DNA of 48,967 bases from a virus: positions 1 to 48,967 of the IMG/VR virus record IMGVR_UViG_3300042888_002518; one strand, written 5' to 3'. Made by a program: the position numbers and the translations under genes. Shown piece by piece: positions 41,601-48,672 of the stretch. Under the pieces are notes generated by a model. That model saw nothing but the letters and a program-made list of their open reading frames with translations, had not been told where the DNA came from and ran no database searches. How positions within the stretch are numbered: the stretch's first letter is position 1; every line of letters starts with the position of its first letter.

Positions 41601-41610
41601 ATTCTGCCAT
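32647..41610 (-). CDS. Giant repetitive tail-fibre protein (2987 aa)
   Basis: Built almost entirely from a Gly/Ala/Asn/Thr-rich repeat of roughly 30-60 residues with the core TAAQPNITSVGTLTSL followed by VTGN-type strands; more than 25 copies are visible. Two copies of a different module (YLNVETxAxEDPIIQLQT, then AFMGWDVSNxEFGMAS) occur near both ends, and a DAATKQYVDDVAQGLHTH segment lies in the middle. The C-terminus (AGYRITVINTSANALAVYP) is a separate domain. Such beta-solenoid or triple-helix repeats form long fibres. N-terminus: MAEYFPLIVDAAN. The ATG has AGGATA and a CATAAATA box upstream. Confidence 0.93.
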   Translation of the reverse strand: MAEYFPLIVDAANSTIDELPVGDNLNLANSGIVNAGNIAANNFIGNLANGNSNVSIPANGNVNISAVGNANIAVITGTGVNVAGTINSTGNITAPNFIGNVQGNISGNIVVPGSNGEVIFNNAGNAGASNAFTFNTSSNVLTIAGNVSATNFIGNGAALTALTGGNVTGQVGNALVAGTVYTAAQPNITSVGTLSSLAVTGNLSSGNANLGNAATANFFIGSGNNLSNIQGANVTGAVATATTAGTVTTAAQPNITSVGTLTSLAVTGNLSSGNANLGNAATANFFIGSGNNLSNIQGANVTGTVATATTAGTVTTAAQPNITSVGTLSSLAVTGNASAGNLNTAGALSVTGNANVGNIGAAAGVFTTVAGTLTTAAQPNITSTGTLTSLAVTGNISAGNVSATTFTGALTGNATGSAATVTTAAQPNITSVGTLTSLGVSGNITAANITANTGVFTGNGSGLSAIAGANVTGTVANATTATTAGTVTTAAQPNITSVGTLTDLNVSGNAIVGGNLTVNGNLVYVNVETLAIEDPIIQLQTGPNGAAPVANSGKDVGTGLNYYDTQARVAFMGWDVSNTEFGMASQASITDEVVTFTSYGNLRVGNIIGNGQALTALAGGNVTGQVGNALVAGTVYTNAQPNITSVGTLTSLTATGNVSGGNLTTAGALSVTGNANVGNIGATNGVFTNVSGNGSALSSITGANVTGAVAFATTANAVAGANVSGQVGNALVAGTVYTAAQPNITSVGTLTSLGVTGNISSGNANLGNAATANFFIGSGNNLSNIQGANVTGAVATATTAGTVTTAAQPNITSVGTLTSLAVTGNLSSGNANLGNAARANFFIGDGSLLTNIPIGTSLSNGNSNVNIPAANGNVNISAVGNANIVVVTGTGANVAGTLNVTGNANVGNLGATGVVATTLGGTLTTAAQPNITSVSTSFAGLTFVANAQITMSGAGSQIAGVNLVSANSFSGNGSSITGINASSIASGTLSQARLANSNVILGNTTLALGTTTTTVTGLSSVTSTTFVGALTGAATTAGTVTTAAQPNITSVGTLTGLTIGNATANAVFGNGTITLNSGLITGNGAGLSQLAGANVTGTVASATAATTAGTVTTAAQPNITSVGTLSSLAVTGNASAGNLNTAGAVVASTLTSNVTTGTAPLTVTSTTRVANLNVNHANVADFISVAAGTGNNFLIFANAATGNISELTSTGLIANLSNNSITATTFVGALSGAATSATTAGTVTTAAQPNITSVGTLTSLGVSGNITAANITANTGVFTGNGSGLSAIAGANVTGTVANATFATSAGTAGTVTTAAQPNITSVGTLTGLGVNGTITGVNITANTGVFTGNANGLSSIVGANVTGAVAFATTANAVAGANVSGAVAFATTANAVAGANVSGQVANALVAGTVYTAAQPNITSVGTLTSLGVTGNVAAGNLTTTGVLSVTGTGVSSIAGNLDMTSNNIINLAAPVNSTDAATKQYVDDVAQGLHTHDSCNAATQTTLATISGGTVTYNNGTSGVGATLTTTGTYTTIDGVTLSNGMRILVKNEANTAHNGIYDRTSTTVLTRSTDFDTPAEMAGGDFTFITAGTLYDNTGWVMTDPVTTVGTTAVVWVQFSGAGTFTAGTGLTLTGNEFSVNASQTQVTSVGTLTGLAVNGNITAANITANTGVFTGNGSALTALNASNVSSGTLAQARLANSNVVLGNTTLALGTTTTTVTGLTSVTSTTFVGALTGAATTAGSVTTAAQGNITSVGTLTGLGVNGNITAANITANTGVFTGNGSGLSAIAGANVTGTVANATFATSAGTAGTVTTAAQPNITSVGTLTGLGVNGTITGVNITANSGVFTGNGSGLSAIAGANVTGAVAFATTANAVAGANVSGTVANATFATSAGSATTAGTVTTAAQPNITSVGTLTGLTLAANADITMSGTDSNINGVALVNATLFAGSGANLTTLNASNVSSGTLAQARLANSNVILGNTTLALGTTTTTVTGLTSVTSTTFVGALTGAATTAGTVTTAAQPNITSVGTLTGLTVGNATANAVFGNGTITLNSGLITGNGAGLSQLAGANVTGTVANATFATSAGTAGTVTTAAQPNITSVGTLTSLGVTGNASAGNLNTAGAVVASTLTSNIAIGTAPLTVTSTTRVANLNVAQANLADFISVAAGTGNNFLIFANAATGNIAELTSTGLIANLSNNSITATTFVGALSGAATSATTAGTVTTAAQPNITSVGTLTGLTVGNATANAVFGNGTITLNSGLITGNGAGLSQLAGANVTGTVANATFATSAGSATTAGTVTTAAQPNITSVGTLTSLGVSGTVTASAFTANTGVFTGNGSGLSAIAGANVTGTVSAATTAGTVTTAAQPNITSVGTLTSLAVTGNTTVGNLIGPHANGNSNVNIATANGNVTIAAVGNSVVTVTGTGVNVNGTLNATGAGQIGGDLLVSGNAVVTGNLAINGNLTYLNVETIAVEDPIIQLQTGANGAAPTANSGKDVGSALNYYNSEARIAFMGWDVSNAEFGMASVATIASEVVTFTTYGNLRVGNIIGNGQALTAIAGANVTGTVANATFATSAGTAGTVTTNAQPNITSVGTLTSLAVTGNANAGNLNATTAVVASTLTSNVTTGTAPLTVTSTTRVNNLNVAYANVADFISVAAGTGNNFLIFANAATGNITELTSTGLIANLSNNSITATTFVGALSGAATSATTAGTVTTAAQPNITSVGTLTSLAITGNATAGNIGVNGNITAANITANTGIFTGNGSGLSAIAGANVTGTVANATFATSAGTAGTVTTAAQPNITSVGTLTSLAVTGNVTAGNLIAGGGSGGNITGANLVSANFFTGTLTTAAQPNITSVGTLTSLTVSGNISGANVISTNNHVFSVATAISAAGTAQGNATAITKDFNVVSTVASGAGVRLPTAIAGYRITVINTSANALAVYPATSGIINSAAANAAYSQPAGSRLDYISTTTTQWYTLNATYG
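33000..41200 (-). repeat. Tandem imperfect repeats within the giant fibre gene
   Basis: The repeat unit encoding AQPNITSVGTLTSL recurs at irregular spacing over about 8 kb, with copies differing mainly at third codon positions. Conserved protein with diverged codons shows old duplication and purifying selection, and leaves room for recombination between copies. The range is approximate. Confidence 0.85.
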
Positions 41611-41633
41611 TTTTTATCCTATTAACTTTCTTA

Positions 41634-41641
41634 TATTTATG
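41634..41641 (-). promoter_or_regulatory. Late promoter box CATAAATA (giant fibre gene)
   Basis: About 23 bases before the ATG of the 2987-residue fibre gene, overlapping the stop of the preceding gene; a normal leader with AGGATA follows. Confidence 0.5.
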
Positions 41642-42002
41642 CTTGGATCGGAATGGATATATTTCCAGCCCGCCCTACTATGGTAATACTACCTAAACTG
41701 ACTTGTATATTGACAGTGCCGGAAGAACGAGTAAACACATAGATATTTCCACCTGACGCTGCTGCCGGTGTTTGGAAACTTAAATTTCCTAAACCGTCAG
41801 TTGATAGTACTTGTCCATTTGCTCCGCCAGTAATATGTAAATTGGCTACTGCACCTAATGAAACGTTTGCACCAGTAAAAGAAACGTTACCAGTAGATGA
41901 CAGTCCGTTTGATGTTACGTTTGCGTTAGCATCAATAACATCGATGACAGACATATCACCTACTGAGTAGCCTAGTACCGAATTAAACTTTTTTATACTC
42001 AT
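41637..42002 (-). CDS. Small fibre-family protein (121 aa)
   Basis: Begins KKFNSVLGYSVGDMSV, the same N-terminal plan as the two larger fibres upstream (FNSVAGFSVGE, FNSLGGFSAG), then has one ITGGANGQVLSTDGLG unit and a short beta C-terminus (SITIVGRAGNISIPIQA). It looks like a minimal fibre: attachment peptide, one repeat, one tip. It might be a trimming product of a longer paralogue or a short-fibre subunit. Confidence 0.8.
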   Translation of the reverse strand: MSIKKFNSVLGYSVGDMSVIDVIDANANVTSNGLSSTGNVSFTGANVSLGAVANLHITGGANGQVLSTDGLGNLSFQTPAAASGGNIYVFTRSSGTVNIQVSLGSITIVGRAGNISIPIQA

Positions 42003-42030
42003 TAACTATTCCTATTACAGTCAGTAATGA

Positions 42031-45000
42031 TTATATCAATCTGTACTGCGTTGTCCAAACTGTAGAGTTACTACTTGCTGGAGTAACTTGAAGTGCAATA
42101 TTGCTTCCGCTGATATTGACTGCAAGACTTCCAGTAGTCGTACCTAAGTTAACTCCGCCAAAGATTGTGTAATCAACATTAGTTCCGTCAGTAACTGCCT
42201 GTACAGTAGCTACACTATACTTACTACCTGTAGAATCAATTGCTTTTACTAAGAACTCAACTCCAGTAACACCAGTCACTGAGAATTGTGCAATTGTTTG
42301 ATTTGCAGTAATAGCAGAAGTTGTTACTGAACCCCATGAAATGCCTGTATTTACAGATACATTTCCAAGATTTAATTGATTAGTAACATTAGCATTACCT
42401 GTAACAGTCAATACATTAGTTGAGTTGTTGAATGTGAAGTTAGCACTTGCACCAAAGTTGTTGTTAGTACCGTTGTTAAATTGGATTTGTGTGTTTGCAC
42501 CGGCTGCTTCTTGTAAGTCCCAAGGAGTGCCGTTTGCATAATACAGATTATCTGTCAATACACCAAGTGCCGATAGATTTGCAGAAACTCCCAACGTACC
42601 AGTGATATTTGCACCGGCTGATGTAGCGATGACTCTAGCGCCACCAACTGCATTCAACGTTACGTTACCGTTTGCAGTGATAGTAACGTTTGAGTTACCA
42701 TTTTGCAGCAATCCACTGTTGATAGTAGTGATGTTACCAGTTGTAATGACTGCGGTAGAAGTATTTAAGGTACCAACGTTAGCATTACCAGTTACGCTTA
42801 GTACTCCGCCAGTTGATATGTTTGCACCTGATAGATTACCGGTGACCGTAACACCGACTGTATCAATCAACATACTGCGTTCTGCTTTAGTCTTGTCAAA
42901 ACCATCAACAAAGAACTCAATGCTATTGAAAGTACCAGTGCTGTCAGTTGCGAATACTAAGTTACCTGATGTATTAGAACTATCTGGCGCACTCATAAAG
43001 AGATAACCTTCGTTTTCTTCGGTTACCGTGAAAGCAGCAGCATTAAATGTGTTGCTGGTGATACCAAGATCAATCCAGCCACTGATGTCATCGCCATTGT
43101 TTGGATAAGCAATAAAATCAGCACTTGCGGCTGGACCAGCACTTTCGTTATGTACATAAGCTTGCACAAAGTTATTAGCATTTGCAATACCACCAAAGAC
43201 TGGGTTAGTCAAGTTAGCAATTGCAGCTCCTGGTCCTGCCTGAACATAGTTAGCATAGAGATTGCCGGTGAAGTTAGCAGTATTACCTGCAAGTTGTAGA
43301 TTCACTGTTAAGTTAGGAAGAATCACGTTACCGCTAAAGTTAGCAGTATTACCTGCTAATGCTAAGTTAATTGTAGCATTATTAGCAGTGATATTGCTGT
43401 TAGCAGTTATGTTGTTAGCAAGAATATTAGCACTTGCGCTAACATTAGCAGCACTTACTAGTGCATTTGAATTAATGTTAGCTGCTAATACGTTGCCTGA
43501 TAAGGTTACGCTTGTACCTGTTGCTTCTCCGATGTTTGGAGTTGTCAACTGTGCGCTTGTCTTAACAACAATGTTTCCACCGACAATATCAGTTGTTACA
43601 CCATCAACATTTGCACTGATAACAGTACCGTTAATTGCGATGCCATTACCTGCTGTGTAAGAACCAGCAGCAGCAAACTGTGAGAAGGCAATGTTTGTAA
43701 TACCGAATGTGATTTCTCCAACTGGAGTTGTAAGAACGTATGACGAACCTGCAAATGTACTACCTGAAGTAATGAAGAAGTAGTCACCATAGCCTAACTT
43801 GCTTACTTCACTAGGGGCGTATTGATCTGCATCTGTTGCTCTGGTCATTACCCAAGCAGTTGAACCGTTACCTACTGTAGTAACTGTGTAGACACCGTTT
43901 TCAAAGCCATTTGTCTGACCTTGAACAAGTACTCTGTTTGTCATTGACAATGCAACACTATCAATTGTTAGTGCTGCGTTTGCACCCGCATTAGTCAATG
44001 TTGCGCCAACACCGGGGTTAGCAAGTGCAGCTTGTGATAAGCTAGTTCCATTGGTAAATGTTGCTTCAGCACCAGTATAAGTTGCTCTTACCGTAATTTG
44101 ATTGTTTGCTGGAACAGTTTCAACGAAATATGCGTTATCAGCAGTGACTCCGTTGAATGAGTTGTCCCAATAAATTTCATCGTCAACACTTAATCCGTGA
44201 TCTGCACTGAAAGTGAAAATCTTACCACCACTAATTGTAGTAGTAGTTAGAGAAGTTCCACCGTTAGCATAGGTTGCATTCAAGTTTGTTCCGCTTGTTA
44301 CACGAACTGCTGGGTGAATCTGTAGACCTGTTGCAACACTGTCAACATATGATTTTGTTGCCGCATCTTGTGCGTTTGTTGGATCTGCAAGTTGAACAAT
44401 GTTTCTGCTTGAAACATCAACGTTACCTGTACCAGTTGGAACAAGAATAATATTTTCATTGCCAGCAGCAGCAGTTAATGTAAGTGCTCCGCTATTTGAA
44501 GTGAGTGAAGGAGAAACGAGTGAACCGAATGTACCTGCACCATTAGCTTGAACATAACCAACTACATTTGCGCCAACACCGCTTACGACTATAACGTTAG
44601 CATTTCCTGTTGAAGAAATACCAATATTACCGTTTGCTGCAATACGAATATTGCTGTTACCGTTTAGTAGTTCACCTGCTTGAACAAAGTTTGCAATTGC
44701 TAGGTTACCAAGATTAGCATTACCTGCTGTTAAGTTAGCAGTAATGTTAGCAGCATTAGCAAATACAGTGTTTGTTGCGCTGATATTGTTAGCGTTAGCA
44801 ATGTTTCCTGTTACAACAAGTGCGCCGCCAATATTAACATTGCCGGAAGCGCCGATACCGCCGCCAACTTGCAACGCACCAGTTGATGTAGAAGTTGAGT
44901 TGATTGCAACTGTATCAATAAGAATAATGTTTGCTGCTTCAGTAGGCTGTCTCCAATAAGTTTGGACAGATTCGTGAATGATTGCACTATTACCAGACAA

Positions 45001-46185
45001 GTTGCCTTGTAGTCTAATTGCTGCCCAGTTTAATGTGTTAGCACCGTCACCGGCGATAAGTTTTAGATTAGCATTAGTAGCATTACCGTATCCACCGCGA
45101 ACTTCTAAAGAAGTATTTGAGTTATTTACGATTTGGTTGACGCCTGCTGCACCTAATATTACATTTCCAGTTGCAACTACCTGACCACCGGTAGTTAGAT
45201 TACCACCACTTACGTTACCAGTTGCAGTGACTAGTCCACCAGTACCTAAATTACCTACGTTAGCATTACCCGTAACACTTAATGTACCACCTGTGGATAG
45301 ATTACCACCGCTAACGTTACCGGTTGCAGTGACCTCACCACCTGTAGTTAGATTACCACCACTAACGTTACCAGTTGCAGTGATTAGTCCGCCAGTACCT
45401 AAATTAGCTACGTTAGCGTTGCCAGTAGCATTCAATGTACCAGCAACATTAACACCTGTACCAGTGAATACCGCAATACCTGTATTGCCTGCAACACTTA
45501 CAGTAACGTTTCCATTACCTGCAACAGAAACATTACTATTACCATTTGCAATTAATGATGTATCAATACCAGTTAAGAAAGCCCCGTTACCTACAAAGTA
45601 GTTAGCCGATATGTTACCATCAGCATTACGAACAGCAACAGTATTTGCTGTGTTAGCAACAGCAGAATTAAATCCATCAAGCAAGTCAGCGTTAAGATTC
45701 GAAACTAAAGTTGTAGAGGAAACAACAAACGGGGCAGTCCCGGTAGAAGTATTCGAAATTAATTGAGGAGCAGTAACATTAGCAGTAGCAAGAAGTTGTG
45801 CAGTTCCAATATTACCTACAGTAGCATTACCAGTAATATTTGCATAACCATTAATGTTAGCACCAGTTCCGGTGAAGATAACAACGTTACTATTGCCTGC
45901 CATACTAAAGGCGATATTACTATTAGCATATAGAAAGATGTTACTATTGCCATTAGAAAGAGTATCAAAGTCAATCGTCGCAAACGAGAGATTGCCAGCG
46001 CCATCAGTTACGATAGACTGTCCGGAAGTACCGCCGGTGATCTTAACATTTGCTATAGCATTGAGGTTACTTACCCCAGTAGTCGTGATGTTGGTAGTGG
46101 TGATATCACCGTTAGCTAAAATAATATTAGCGGGGGTTTCACCAACTGAAAATCCTGCTACTGAATTGAATGCTTTAATTGCCAT
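42031..46185 (-). CDS. Large repetitive tail-fibre protein (1384 aa)
   Basis: Begins MAIKAFNSVAGFSVGE, then ITGGTSGQSIVTDGAGNL and many short strands ending NATGNANV or SGGNLTTGG. It has a DAATKSYVDSVATGLQIHP module near the middle and a C-terminal domain (GVEFLVKAIDSTGSKYSV, IALQVTP) that resembles the C-terminus of the 512-residue fibre. Charged residues are rare. It has a GAGGAA site and a GATAAATA box well upstream. One member of a four-gene fibre family. Confidence 0.92.
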   Translation of the reverse strand: MAIKAFNSVAGFSVGETPANIILANGDITTTNITTTGVSNLNAIANVKITGGTSGQSIVTDGAGNLSFATIDFDTLSNGNSNIFLYANSNIAFSMAGNSNVVIFTGTGANINGYANITGNATVGNIGTAQLLATANVTAPQLISNTSTGTAPFVVSSTTLVSNLNADLLDGFNSAVANTANTVAVRNADGNISANYFVGNGAFLTGIDTSLIANGNSNVSVAGNGNVTVSVAGNTGIAVFTGTGVNVAGTLNATGNANVANLGTGGLITATGNVSGGNLTTGGEVTATGNVSGGNLSTGGTLSVTGNANVGNLGTGGLVTATGNVSGGNLTTGGQVVATGNVILGAAGVNQIVNNSNTSLEVRGGYGNATNANLKLIAGDGANTLNWAAIRLQGNLSGNSAIIHESVQTYWRQPTEAANIILIDTVAINSTSTSTGALQVGGGIGASGNVNIGGALVVTGNIANANNISATNTVFANAANITANLTAGNANLGNLAIANFVQAGELLNGNSNIRIAANGNIGISSTGNANVIVVSGVGANVVGYVQANGAGTFGSLVSPSLTSNSGALTLTAAAGNENIILVPTGTGNVDVSSRNIVQLADPTNAQDAATKSYVDSVATGLQIHPAVRVTSGTNLNATYANGGTSLTTTTISGGKIFTFSADHGLSVDDEIYWDNSFNGVTADNAYFVETVPANNQITVRATYTGAEATFTNGTSLSQAALANPGVGATLTNAGANAALTIDSVALSMTNRVLVQGQTNGFENGVYTVTTVGNGSTAWVMTRATDADQYAPSEVSKLGYGDYFFITSGSTFAGSSYVLTTPVGEITFGITNIAFSQFAAAGSYTAGNGIAINGTVISANVDGVTTDIVGGNIVVKTSAQLTTPNIGEATGTSVTLSGNVLAANINSNALVSAANVSASANILANNITANSNITANNATINLALAGNTANFSGNVILPNLTVNLQLAGNTANFTGNLYANYVQAGPGAAIANLTNPVFGGIANANNFVQAYVHNESAGPAASADFIAYPNNGDDISGWIDLGITSNTFNAAAFTVTEENEGYLFMSAPDSSNTSGNLVFATDSTGTFNSIEFFVDGFDKTKAERSMLIDTVGVTVTGNLSGANISTGGVLSVTGNANVGTLNTSTAVITTGNITTINSGLLQNGNSNVTITANGNVTLNAVGGARVIATSAGANITGTLGVSANLSALGVLTDNLYYANGTPWDLQEAAGANTQIQFNNGTNNNFGASANFTFNNSTNVLTVTGNANVTNQLNLGNVSVNTGISWGSVTTSAITANQTIAQFSVTGVTGVEFLVKAIDSTGSKYSVATVQAVTDGTNVDYTIFGGVNLGTTTGSLAVNISGSNIALQVTPASSNSTVWTTQYRLI

Positions 46186-46236
46186 TGTCTTTTTTCCTCT
46201 GTTAGACGCTCGTATTTGTCTTGGTACTTGTATCTT

Positions 46237-46244
46237 TATTTATC
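46237..46244 (-). promoter_or_regulatory. Late-type box GATAAATA (1384-aa fibre gene)
   Basis: About 50 bases before the ATG, in the gap between two fibre genes; the leader contains AGAGGAA. Confidence 0.45.
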
Positions 46245-46259
46245 GTTTTCGCTAGGTTA

Positions 46260-47798
46260 TCACTCCTCATAAGTCGTAACCTGCATTTTATGTGTTAGTA
46301 AATTAGCCGTCGTAGGCGTCACTGAAAGCACTATTTGAGCTGGTGTAATAATATTTCCAGCATCGTATGAAACAACAAAATCACTGAGATAACTATTGAC
46401 TGCCATAGTGCTAGTGTCATTATAACTTAGTGAATTACCTAACACCACTGATGTTAGCTTACTAATTTGTCTACTACCTCCTAAAGAGTCAGTAGTAATT
46501 ACTGTAAAATCGATCCCAGCAATATCCTCTGCTGGAACACTATAGATAACCTGATTAGGTGATGAGCTTGTAGTGGTAGCGGCATATACATTTGAATAAC
46601 TAAATCTAAAGGCGCCAGATCCCATAATGATAGTATTAGCTACAAGATTGCCTGCTACCGTAACAGTAGTAGTTGCTTCGTTAAATGTAAAGAACGGACT
46701 ACCGCCAAATGTGCCGATATCATTGTATTGAATCTGAGTATTACTACCACCAGGAGTGCCATTGCCTCCACCGCCGCCAGCGGTCCAAGATAGATTACCT
46801 GCTCCGTCGGTGCTTAATACATATCCATTGACACCACCTGTGATAGTAATATTTGCTAGAGTACCTAAATTAATATCACTTGCAACACTAAAATTAACGA
46901 TTGAATTAGCATTAGCAGTAAATGTATTTGCAAAAGTAGCATTGCCTAAGATGGTAAGATTAGTAGTAGATACTGCTCCGCTTACTGAAACATTTCCCCC
47001 ACTTAGCGTACCTGATGCCGCAATGTTTCCGGAGCTGGTAAGCGATGTAAGTGTACCGACACTTGTAATGTTTGGTTGTGCAGCATTAGTTACTGCTTGT
47101 GCAAGTGGAACACTCCCTACTAAATTAGCTGCTGGTAAGTTTGTAAGATTTGCCCCTGAGCCTGTAAACAAATTAGCTGCTACCGTATTTGTTACATTAA
47201 GATTCGATAATGTACCGACGCTAGTGATATTAGGTTGTGCTGCTGTTGTTACTGTTCCCGCGGTAACAGCACTTGAAACTGTAGCTGTTAGATTTTCAAC
47301 AACTGTAAGATTAGCAATTGTAAGAAGATTGGTGTCTTTATTGTAAACAAATCCTGCATCGCCGCCAAAGCTACCGCTGTCGTTGAACTGTACTTGAGTA
47401 TTGGCGCCACCTGGACTACCATTGCCACCGCCATTACCACCGGCTGCCCATGTTAGATTACCTTCACCATCAGTTTGTAAAAAGTATCCGTTGTCGCCGC
47501 CAGTTATTTTAAGATTAGCAATGTTTCCTAAAGATAGATTACTACCATTCCAAGTGACGTTAGGAATGCCACCAAACTGTCCATTATTATTGAATTGTAA
47601 TTGTGTATTAGAACCGGCTGCACTAACTGATAATGGAGAACCATTAGCATATTTGTAATAGGTAGCATACACCACATTAGCAAATACGTTACCGTTAGTA
47701 AGGACATTGGTTATTACATTGCCATTGGCATCTATTACAGGTACTTCTGGTAACCCTGCTGAAAAACCACCTAATGAATTGAAATATTCTGCTGCCAT
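46260..47798 (-). CDS. Tail-fibre protein (512 aa)
   Basis: Begins MAAEYFNSLGGFSAGLPE, with two TQxQFNxxGxFGG modules separated by glycine-rich linkers, a copy of TAAQPNITSVGTLSNL and a C-terminal domain (DFTVITTDSLGGSRQIS, IVLSVTP) shared with the 1384-residue fibre. It is the first gene of the fibre operon in transcription order, with a GATAAATA box and AGGCG upstream. Confidence 0.9.
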   Translation of the reverse strand: MAAEYFNSLGGFSAGLPEVPVIDANGNVITNVLTNGNVFANVVYATYYKYANGSPLSVSAAGSNTQLQFNNNGQFGGIPNVTWNGSNLSLGNIANLKITGGDNGYFLQTDGEGNLTWAAGGNGGGNGSPGGANTQVQFNDSGSFGGDAGFVYNKDTNLLTIANLTVVENLTATVSSAVTAGTVTTAAQPNITSVGTLSNLNVTNTVAANLFTGSGANLTNLPAANLVGSVPLAQAVTNAAQPNITSVGTLTSLTSSGNIAASGTLSGGNVSVSGAVSTTNLTILGNATFANTFTANANSIVNFSVASDINLGTLANITITGGVNGYVLSTDGAGNLSWTAGGGGGNGTPGGSNTQIQYNDIGTFGGSPFFTFNEATTTVTVAGNLVANTIIMGSGAFRFSYSNVYAATTTSSSPNQVIYSVPAEDIAGIDFTVITTDSLGGSRQISKLTSVVLGNSLSYNDTSTMAVNSYLSDFVVSYDAGNIITPAQIVLSVTPTTANLLTHKMQVTTYEE

Positions 47799-47823
47799 TA
47801 TAAACGCCTATAGTTTTATTAAG

Positions 47824-47831
47824 TATTTATC
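47824..47831 (-). promoter_or_regulatory. Late promoter box GATAAATA (512-aa fibre gene)
   Basis: About 25 bases before the ATG at 47798, in a gap that also holds the divergent box of the HNH-like gene. Confidence 0.5.
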
Positions 47832-47877
47832 AAAAACTGAAGTTTTGATTGGCGGAAAAAAGTTTTGAGGTTCGCTT

Positions 47878-47885
47878 TATAAATA
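47878..47885 (+). promoter_or_regulatory. Late promoter box TATAAATA
   Basis: Perfect match to the T4 late consensus, four bases before the ATG at 47890. Confidence 0.75.
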
Positions 47886-47889
47886 CATT

Positions 47890-48258
47890 ATGCTTACTCA
47901 TCCTCAGCCAAGACCTATTTGCAACCATTGTAAGTTTTCACTTGCAAAGCCTAACGGGAAGAGTAAACATGGATTCCAAAAGTGGCACAAGTATTGTGAA
48001 GATTGTGCTAAGTCGATGTATAACGGTAGATTCAAGCATCTACAGCACAAAGAAAATACCTGTGAAGAATGTAAGTTTGTCCCTGAAGACCGTATTCAAC
48101 TTGATTTGGTATACATAGATGGTAACAAAAATAATAAAAAGAAAAATAATCTATTGACACTATGCGCTAACTGTGCTAGACTGTATAATAAGAAGTTGCG
48201 TACTGGCAAGAAGTCAATCATGAATGCCACTGTTGACGGCGATACTAGAATCTCTTAA
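47890..48258 (+). CDS. Zinc-binding HNH-like protein lacking catalytic histidines
   Basis: A 122-residue protein with four CxxC pairs (C11/C14, C36/C39, C58/C61, C92/C95) and the HNH-type core LDLVYIDGNKNN followed by NNLLTLCANC. In active HNH nucleases the core is (V)HHIDGN...CANCH; here the histidines are replaced (LVYIDGN, and Ala96 after CANC). The fold and zinc sites are kept but cleavage is doubtful. It may act as a DNA-binding or regulatory protein. A perfect TATAAATA box lies four bases before the ATG. Confidence 0.8.
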   Translation: MLTHPQPRPICNHCKFSLAKPNGKSKHGFQKWHKYCEDCAKSMYNGRFKHLQHKENTCEECKFVPEDRIQLDLVYIDGNKNNKKKNNLLTLCANCARLYNKKLRTGKKSIMNATVDGDTRIS

Positions 48259-48659
48259 GAAATTTCTCCGACCATCTTAATGTTTTGTTTATCAAATACA
48301 TAATAGTTCTCAATGCCGCCCTCAAAGATACGCACTGAATCGTAGCCCATACCTTCGATTGAACTTAGATACTGTTCAATGATTTCCCAAGTGTCACTTG
48401 ACCTATCCATGTAATCACTCATAGTCTCAATATCTGTTTCGGTGTATGGATCATAGATAGGAAGTAGTGGCTCAATTTCATTCTCATCAAGTGAATCAAA
48501 CATCATGCCTAGGTTTAGTTTATACTGATATACTGTCCCGTAATTTTGGGAGAAAGTAGAACTGGAAGAGAAGTACATTCCGTCATGAGGTTCAGGATTG
48601 TCACCGCCGTGATAGGCAGTAACCATTGATGCCGCTTCAATAAGAGTATGAAAGTCCAT
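48255..48659 (-). CDS. Possible ADP-ribosyltransferase-fold protein (134 aa)
   Basis: Starts MDFHTLIEAASMVTAYHGGD. The strand order TAYHGGD, GMYFSSSSTFSQNYG, VYQYKLNLGMMFDSLDE and later YDSVRIFEGGIENYYVFD resembles small ART-like toxins and phage ADP-ribosyltransferases, where an H or R in the first strand, an S-T-S in the second and an E near the end bind NAD. Here H17, the SSS run and E's in the last part could play those roles; this is by eye only. The ATG at 48659 is chosen because TCTAAATA lies four bases upstream; a TTG 15 bases earlier would also fit. It converges with the HNH-like gene with a four-base overlap. Confidence 0.55.
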   Translation of the reverse strand: MDFHTLIEAASMVTAYHGGDNPEPHDGMYFSSSSTFSQNYGTVYQYKLNLGMMFDSLDENEIEPLLPIYDPYTETDIETMSDYMDRSSDTWEIIEQYLSSIEGMGYDSVRIFEGGIENYYVFDKQNIKMVGEIS

Positions 48660-48663
48660 GTTG

Positions 48664-48671
48664 TATTTAGA
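48664..48671 (-). promoter_or_regulatory. Late promoter box TCTAAATA
   Basis: Four bases before the ATG at 48659, directly after the T-run of the capsid-gene terminator. Confidence 0.65.
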
Positions 48672-48672
48672 C

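Noticed and set aside
32963-41686. Many long plus-strand open frames (up to 449 codons) opposite the giant fibre gene
   Set aside because: Their Val/Pro/Ala-rich repeats are the antisense image of the GTV-AQPNITSVGTL repeats. No start sites, and repetitive low-complexity content.
42602-47658. Plus-strand open frames opposite the 1384- and 512-residue fibres
   Set aside because: Same antisense artefact as over the giant fibre; low complexity and no ribosome binding sites.
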